Source: an uncultured Veillonella sp. (GTDB lineage: Bacteria; Bacillota; Negativicutes; Veillonellales; Veillonellaceae). From it: DNA of 19,520 nucleotides. The position numbers and the translations under genes were made by a program. The stretch covers positions 1 to 19,520 of the forward strand of contig URPT01000016.1 in NCBI GenBank assembly GCA_900549845.1, in the 5' to 3' direction. Positions 15,028 through 19,520 of this stretch are shown here, in pieces. The notes under the pieces are model-generated. The model saw only the letters and a list, made by a program, of their open reading frames with translations, was not told the origin of the DNA and searched no databases. Each line of letters begins with the position of its first letter. Within the stretch, counting starts at the first letter, position 1.

Positions 15028-16454
15028 TACACAACCTCCCAAAATTTCTCACAAATTCTATGTCGTTTCTCTAATAGTGCATCTATCGTTGCGTGGTAAA
15101 CATCAACATCCTTTGGCATGTGCTGTTTCAATTGACGATATTCAGGGGCGCGCATCCATTTAGATGAGCTACCAGGTCCCATGGATAGAATACTTTGTCG
15201 CTCTTCCATTATCTGAATATTATATTCGCACGCTTTACCTGGCAAGGTATAGCCAATATTCTCTAATTGCCCTCTCATATATTGTTGGCGATATAGATAA
15301 TATGGCACATAGCCAGCTGCTTCAAGACGCTCTTTACCATATTGTACCATTTCTGCTACGAGATGTTCTTCAGGAATATCATCTTGCATATGTAAATCAT
15401 ACAATGGGCTACCACGTTTTAATGCTAACGTATGAATTGTAACATTTTCCGGCAAATTTTGACATACGTAATCCATATTCTCTACCATGTTTTGCATCGT
15501 TTGATGCGGTAAACCTGCAATAAAATCCATATTTACAGCAAATGGTGTATTAACTTTTACATATTGTAACAATTCATCAATATCTTGCGCACTATGTCCA
15601 CGCCCAATGCGCCGCAAAATATCGTCTTGCATCGTTTGTGGATTAATACTGATACGATTTACACCAAAATCGAGCATAGATCGTATCTTCCGAGGATTAA
15701 CAGAATCTGGACGCCCCGCCTCTACAGTAAACTCATGTCCTTCCGGCACTAAAACAGATAACTGTTTTAGGACTTGGTGAAAGTCTTCATTCCCTAATAC
15801 CGTCGGTGTACCGCCACCCATATAGAGGGTATCTACCGTTAAGCCATAAGACTGAGCAATATCTTTCATATCATCCATATCACGGCCTAAAGCTGTTAAA
15901 AATTGACTTTTATCAGTGTAATCCTGATAAAGACCATAAGGAAACGAGCAGTACACACAACGCGTATCACAGAAAGGAATGCCACAATAGAGACTTACCT
16001 TTTTATGGTCTGTATCAGCTAAAAATGGCCGTTGATACTCACCGATAGCCCCCAAGGTCGCAAGCTTTTCCATAGACACAGAAAACTCGTCCCTAATGTG
16101 ACGAGTTGCTGCGTGGACAGAGCCATATGTATCTATATATTTATGTAGTAGCTTTGTAGGGCGCACACCTACCATAGTTCCCCACGGAGCCTCAGCAGGT
16201 AAGCCTTGATATTCACGCAAATAGCGCAATAAGGCTTGACCAATTTGACGACGACCCATAGATGAAATATCACCGTCAAAAATTTTTACGGTCTCCCCAA
16301 TGGTTACAGTCAAACGATATAAACCGTCTAACTCTATAGCCTCTAAAATAACCTCTGGATTAACCTTATCAGAGAATAAACCAGCAGCACCACAGTTATG
16401 GGCTACTACGGAGCCAAGTGGTAATGGCCCCGTATATAGATATCCATTAAGCAT
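15027..16454 (-). CDS. hemZ: Oxygen-independent coproporphyrinogen III dehydrogenase HemZ
   Basis: Radical SAM enzyme of the HemN/HemZ group, which oxidatively decarboxylates coproporphyrinogen III in anaerobic haem synthesis. The 475 aa have an N-terminal HemZ-specific region (about 1-150, including WGTMVGVRPTKLLHK) and then the radical SAM core with C162xxxC166xxC169 (CDTRCVYC) and the preceding YCGIPF. DTLYMGGGTPTVL, EFTVEAGRPDSV and NRISINPQTMQDDILRRIGRGHS are family motifs. The C-terminal part has YYLYRQQYMRGQLENIGY and SILSMGPGSSSKW. The N-terminal region and the last motifs favour HemZ over HemN or HemW. The ATG lies inside the end of fur (8-base overlap) with no clear ribosome binding site, so translation is probably coupled to fur. 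Its stop shares a base with the hisS ATG. Confidence 0.92.
   Translation of the reverse strand: MLNGYLYTGPLPLGSVVAHNCGAAGLFSDKVNPEVILEAIELDGLYRLTVTIGETVKIFDGDISSMGRRQIGQALLRYLREYQGLPAEAPWGTMVGVRPTKLLHKYIDTYGSVHAATRHIRDEFSVSMEKLATLGAIGEYQRPFLADTDHKKVSLYCGIPFCDTRCVYCSFPYGLYQDYTDKSQFLTALGRDMDDMKDIAQSYGLTVDTLYMGGGTPTVLGNEDFHQVLKQLSVLVPEGHEFTVEAGRPDSVNPRKIRSMLDFGVNRISINPQTMQDDILRRIGRGHSAQDIDELLQYVKVNTPFAVNMDFIAGLPHQTMQNMVENMDYVCQNLPENVTIHTLALKRGSPLYDLHMQDDIPEEHLVAEMVQYGKERLEAAGYVPYYLYRQQYMRGQLENIGYTLPGKACEYNIQIMEERQSILSMGPGSSSKWMRAPEYRQLKQHMPKDVDVYHATIDALLEKRHRICEKFWEVV
15035..15040 (-). promoter_or_regulatory. hisS ribosome binding site deciding the start
   Basis: GGGAGG on the minus strand, 7 bases before ATG at 15027 and inside the last codons of hemZ. 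Its spacing is ideal for that ATG and it overlaps the upstream in-frame TTG at 15042, which rules the TTG out as the main start. Confidence 0.75.
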
Positions 16455-16938
16455 GGTGATGAGCCATACGTTCTAATTTTTCAAGTTCTGCTTCAGTCAT
16501 ATGATTTTGGCAATCGCTGCAGTAACCATATACTTTCAATTGATGGTCAATAGTGCGGAAGTTCAATTTTTTAGCGATGATAGACTCTAATGTTTCAAGC
16601 ATGTCGTCTTCGAACTCGGATACTTTACCACATTTTACACAAATCAAATGATGATGGAAATGAGCGAACTCTTCATCATTTAATTCGTAACGGTTACGAC
16701 CATCACCGAAATCAAGACGTTTTAACAAATCAAGTTCAGTGAATAGATCAAGTGTTCTGTAAATGGTAGCCAAACCGATATCAGGAGCAACTTCTTTTAC
16801 AAGTACATATACGTCTTCTGCGCTCAAATGGTTTTCATCAGCATCGATGAAGGCTTGTAAAATTGTTTGACGTTGTGTAGTTAATTTGTATTTTTTATCT
16901 TTAATGCGTTCTTTTAATTTCTCTAATGTTGTATTCAT
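16447..16938 (-). CDS. fur: Ferric uptake regulator, Fur family
   Basis: Metal-sensing DNA-binding repressor, 163 aa. The winged helix is N-terminal (YKLTTQRQTILQAF, then IGLATIYRTLDLFTEL at 54-69). The dimer domain carries HFHHHLICVKCG and YCSDC, giving structural zinc cysteines C100, C103, C140 and C143. H37, E85, H95 and H97 fit the sensing site; glutamate at 85, where PerR has aspartate, favours Fur over the peroxide sensor. NHLSAEDVYVLVKEVAPDIGLATIYRTL closely follows the B. subtilis Fur sequence as I recall it (quoted span is residues 36-63). The tail ends MAHHHA. AAGGGGAT lies about 8 bases before the ATG. Its last codons overlap hemZ by 8 bases, tying iron sensing to haem synthesis. 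A 12-base palindrome lies about 30 bases upstream and might take part in control. Zur is a less likely alternative. Confidence 0.9.
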   Translation of the reverse strand: MNTTLEKLKERIKDKKYKLTTQRQTILQAFIDADENHLSAEDVYVLVKEVAPDIGLATIYRTLDLFTELDLLKRLDFGDGRNRYELNDEEFAHFHHHLICVKCGKVSEFEDDMLETLESIIAKKLNFRTIDHQLKVYGYCSDCQNHMTEAELEKLERMAHHHA

Positions 16939-16967
16939 GATAACTATCCCCTTTACTTCTTACAAAA

Positions 16968-16979
16968 GTTTTATAAAAC
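16968..16979. repeat. 12-base palindrome upstream of fur
   Basis: GTTTTATAAAAC is a perfect palindrome in the 41-base gap between the MBL-fold hydrolase stop (16980) and the fur start (16938). It includes TATAAA, which could be a -10 element for fur, but no -35 is visible at 17 bases (CCCATT). It may instead be an operator. AT-rich palindromes of this size can arise by chance. Confidence 0.35.
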
Positions 16980-17615
16980 CTACGCCCCAACGAATGGGTT
17001 GTATTGTTTTTCATAACCTATATTTGTTTCTGGTCCATGACCAGGATATACCATTGTATTGTCAGGCAATTTATAAAGCTGAGTTTTAATGGATTCCATT
17101 AATGTCTCATAAGAACCATTTGGAAAATCTGTACGACCTACGGAATCTCTAAAGAGAGTATCTCCTACAAATACAAGACCTTCCATGTAATAACATACCC
17201 CACCTGGCGTATGCCCCGGTGTTTCAAGCACTTCAAGGTCAATAGCACCACAGGTAATGTGGTCACCTTGTTTAACCTCAATAATGTCAGCCTTTACCTT
17301 GATTGGTGTTGGATTACTATAAGCGCTGAGATTGAGTTCAGGATCTGACAGATACGGTATATCACCCTTTTGAATATATACAGGCACATGATATGTATCT
17401 ACAATCTCTTGAACGCCACCAATATGATCACCATGACCATGGGTTAATAAAATCGCCTTTGGTTTCAAGTCGTGCGTCTTTAGAGACTCTAATACTTCAG
17501 CAGTAGCAGGATCAATAATGAAAGCTTCGCCTACCGCTTTATCTCCAATAACATAGCCATTAGTCCCTAATGGACCTAATGGCATGCGCATAAGCACTAA
17601 TTGTTGTTCACTCAT
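16980..17615 (-). CDS. MBL-fold metallo-hydrolase, glyoxalase II-like
   Basis: Zinc hydrolase of the metallo-beta-lactamase fold, 211 aa, in the short glyoxalase II-like/YqgX subgroup. The metal ligands are all present: HGHGDH with H59, H61, D63 and H64, then H135 (ETPGHTPGG), D152 (FVGDTLF) and H193 (YPGHGPET). GRTDFPNGSYETLMESI near 160-176 is typical. It is shorter than true GloB (about 250 aa), lacking much of the C-terminal glutathione-binding region, so the thioester substrate is open and need not be hydroxyacylglutathione. The ATG shares one base with the rel stop (TAATG). AAAGGAGGGG, encoded in the last rel codons, lies a few bases ahead, a strong site for coupled translation. Confidence 0.93.
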   Translation of the reverse strand: MSEQQLVLMRMPLGPLGTNGYVIGDKAVGEAFIIDPATAEVLESLKTHDLKPKAILLTHGHGDHIGGVQEIVDTYHVPVYIQKGDIPYLSDPELNLSAYSNPTPIKVKADIIEVKQGDHITCGAIDLEVLETPGHTPGGVCYYMEGLVFVGDTLFRDSVGRTDFPNGSYETLMESIKTQLYKLPDNTMVYPGHGPETNIGYEKQYNPFVGA

Positions 17616-19520
17616 TAAGCCCCTCCTTTACTACGCTGTACTGTATATACTTCACGAATACGGCGCAACTTAGTCATAACAAAATCAAGTTGTGAAATAT
17701 CACGGATATCGACCACAACATTGATACTTACAGTTTTAGTATCTTCTTGAACCTTAGCATTGATGTTTGTAATGGTGATTTTTAACTCTGAAAGTACTGC
17801 CATAACCTCCATCAACAGACCATTTCGATCGTATGCTTGAATATCAATACCTACATGGAAGGATTCACCAGAGGAACCATCCCAAGAAACTTCAATCATA
17901 CGCTCTAAATCTTCTGGCGTATGGCCAAGGCTCGTACAATCGGAGCGATGGACAGATACACCACGACCACGCGTGATGTATCCGATGATATCATCACCAG
18001 GAACTGGGCTACAGCATTTCGCCATACGTACCATAACACCAGCTTCCCCTTTTACGAGAACGCCCGTACCATTCTTGGTCGTTTTTGGCCCTTGAGCTTT
18101 TAACTTCTCAATGATTTGTTCAGTGCTGCGCTTAGATTCTTCTGCTTCTTTAGATTTTTTATAAAGTTCAATTAACCGCAAGAGAACAGTGCTGACAGGA
18201 ATACCACCATAGCCACAAGCAGCAAACATTTCCTCTTCAGTACCTGCTTTCAGCTGTTTTGTAACTTGTTGGAGACGATTATCAGCGATTAATTCTTTCC
18301 AACTATAGTTTAATCGTTTTGCTTCTTTTTCAAGTGCTTCTAGGCCTTTTTCAATATTTTCAGCTTTATTTTCACGCTTGAACCAGTTGCGAATTTTGCT
18401 CTTACTTTCAGAAGAGCCTACGATATTAAGCCAATCAAGACTTGGGCGACCTGTTTTAGATGTAATAATATCTACAATATCGCCATTTTGTAAGGTGTAA
18501 TCTAGCGGTACAATTTTACCGTTTACCTTAGCCCCTACACAGCGATGACCAACATCGGTATGAACACGGTACGCAAAATCAAGTGGAACCGAACCGATAG
18601 GCAATTTAACAACATCGCCTTTTGGTGTGAATACAAATACCTCACCAGAGAAAACGTCTAGTTTTAACGCATTAACTAGTTCTGTTGGATTACTTGTATC
18701 TTGCCATTCAAGAACTTGGCGTAACCAGGCAACCTTTTGGTCGAAATCCTTATCGCCATTTTTATTGCCTTCTTTATAGCGCCAATGAGCAGCAACACCA
18801 TACTCAGATACACGGTGCATTTCCCATGTACGAATTTGGATTTCTACAGGTTGCCCCATGGTACCGATAACCGTTGTATGCAAGGATTGATACATATTAG
18901 ATTTCGGCATGGAAATGTAATCCTTGAAACGATATGGCAATGGTTTCCACAAGCTATGCGCAATACCTAGTACGGCATAGCAATCTGGAATTGTATCAAC
19001 AATAACGCGAACAGCAAGCAAGTCGTAAATTTGAGATAAATCACGGTTGTCCTTTTTCATCTTCTTGTAAATACTGTAGAAGTGTTTTGGACGACCTTTT
19101 ATATCTGCCTTAATATGAGCTTCCCCTAACGCTTTTGTAAGTTGGCTCATCGTATCATTTACAATGTCCTCACGAGCTTGGCGTTTTTGTTTCATTTGAT
19201 CTACAAGATCATAATATTTTTCCGGCTCTAAATAGCGGAATGATAAATCTTCTAGTTCCCATTTCACATTGAAGATACCGAGTCGATGTGCTAGAGGAGC
19301 AAAGATTTCTAATGTTTCCTTTGCAATACGCTTTTGTTTGTCGCTACGCATATGCTTTAAGGTACGCATATTATGTAAGCGGTCCCCCAATTTGATAACA
19401 ACGACGCGCACGTCCTTTGCCATCGCTAAAATCATCTTCCGATAATTTTCCATTTGGCGATCTTCTTTTGTTTCATATTGGAACTGGTTTAATTTCGTTA
19501 CACCATCAACGAGGAAAGCC
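17615..19520 (-). CDS. rel: Bifunctional (p)ppGpp synthetase/hydrolase Rel (5' end beyond window)
   Basis: Makes and degrades the alarmone (p)ppGpp. The frame stays open past the Met at 19453 to the window edge, with AFLVDGVTKLNQFQYETKED in the extra codons, so about 634 residues are visible and the N-terminus is missing (including the first HD motif). The visible hydrolase part has VIKLGDRLHNMRTL, with the D and N needed for hydrolysis. The synthetase domain includes GRPKHFYSIYKKM and YRFKDYI; RFKD fits the RXKD motif of bifunctional Rel rather than the EXDD of RelA. A TGS domain follows (VFVFTPKGDVVKLPIGSVPLDFAYRVHTD, quoted across two motifs), then a conserved-cysteine region (AKCCSPVPGDDIIGYITRG) and a C-terminal ACT domain. 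These regulatory domains sense ribosome-bound uncharged tRNA. It heads the MBL, fur, hemZ, hisS, aspS cluster. Confidence 0.97.
   Translation of the reverse strand, partial: AFLVDGVTKLNQFQYETKEDRQMENYRKMILAMAKDVRVVVIKLGDRLHNMRTLKHMRSDKQKRIAKETLEIFAPLAHRLGIFNVKWELEDLSFRYLEPEKYYDLVDQMKQKRQAREDIVNDTMSQLTKALGEAHIKADIKGRPKHFYSIYKKMKKDNRDLSQIYDLLAVRVIVDTIPDCYAVLGIAHSLWKPLPYRFKDYISMPKSNMYQSLHTTVIGTMGQPVEIQIRTWEMHRVSEYGVAAHWRYKEGNKNGDKDFDQKVAWLRQVLEWQDTSNPTELVNALKLDVFSGEVFVFTPKGDVVKLPIGSVPLDFAYRVHTDVGHRCVGAKVNGKIVPLDYTLQNGDIVDIITSKTGRPSLDWLNIVGSSESKSKIRNWFKRENKAENIEKGLEALEKEAKRLNYSWKELIADNRLQQVTKQLKAGTEEEMFAACGYGGIPVSTVLLRLIELYKKSKEAEESKRSTEQIIEKLKAQGPKTTKNGTGVLVKGEAGVMVRMAKCCSPVPGDDIIGYITRGRGVSVHRSDCTSLGHTPEDLERMIEVSWDGSSGESFHVGIDIQAYDRNGLLMEVMAVLSELKITITNINAKVQEDTKTVSINVVVDIRDISQLDFVMTKLRRIREVYTVQRSKGGA

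Noticed and set aside
15027..15056. T-box leader before hisS/aspS
   Set aside because: hemZ coding sequence runs to the hisS ATG with a one-base overlap, leaving no room for a leader.

Overview
The window looks like a core chromosomal segment of a low-to-mid-GC Negativicute, most likely Veillonella or a close relative. I base this on base composition, strong Firmicute-style ribosome binding sites, the combination of HemZ, Fur, bifunctional Rel and a bacterial-type AspRS, and the aspS - 6S RNA - rarA order. I could not run a database search, so the genus is an inference from protein character.

Every gene I can support lies on the minus strand, so the transcription order runs from the right edge to the left: rel (5' end cut off by the window) - MBL-fold hydrolase - fur - hemZ - hisS - aspS - 6S RNA - rarA - ftsK - RodZ-like membrane HTH protein - YgiQ-family radical SAM protein - orphan solute-binding protein - rimO - cinA - recA (3' end cut off). 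There are 14 protein genes and one structured RNA. I see no mobile element, CRISPR array, tRNA, rRNA or prophage.

Right block (about 11940-19520): six genes, mostly overlapping or nearly touching. rel/MBL and hemZ/hisS join as TAATG (stop and start share one base), fur and hemZ overlap by 8 bases, and hisS and aspS abut. It couples stringent-response control, an iron regulator, an oxygen-independent haem enzyme and two aminoacyl-tRNA synthetases. The AspRS carries residues linked to the non-discriminating type.

Middle (about 11513-11941): the only long stretch without a protein gene (429 bases). It holds a 6S RNA of about 180 nt with a clear fold, its own extended -10 promoter and a 3' U-run, then a short AT-rich leader for rarA.

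Left block (about 1-11512): genome maintenance and division (rarA, ftsK, a truncated RodZ-like protein, cinA, recA) mixed with two radical SAM enzymes (YgiQ family, RimO) and an orphan solute-binding protein behind an 8-bp inverted repeat. An extended -10 promoter precedes ftsK.

Three starts are moved inward from the longest possible reading frame on ribosome-binding-site evidence: ftsK, hisS and aspS. This is mostly ordinary housekeeping DNA. The points most worth a second look are the 6S RNA locus, the orphan solute-binding protein, the short RodZ-like protein and the AspRS specificity residues. I did not find a convincing new biological system.
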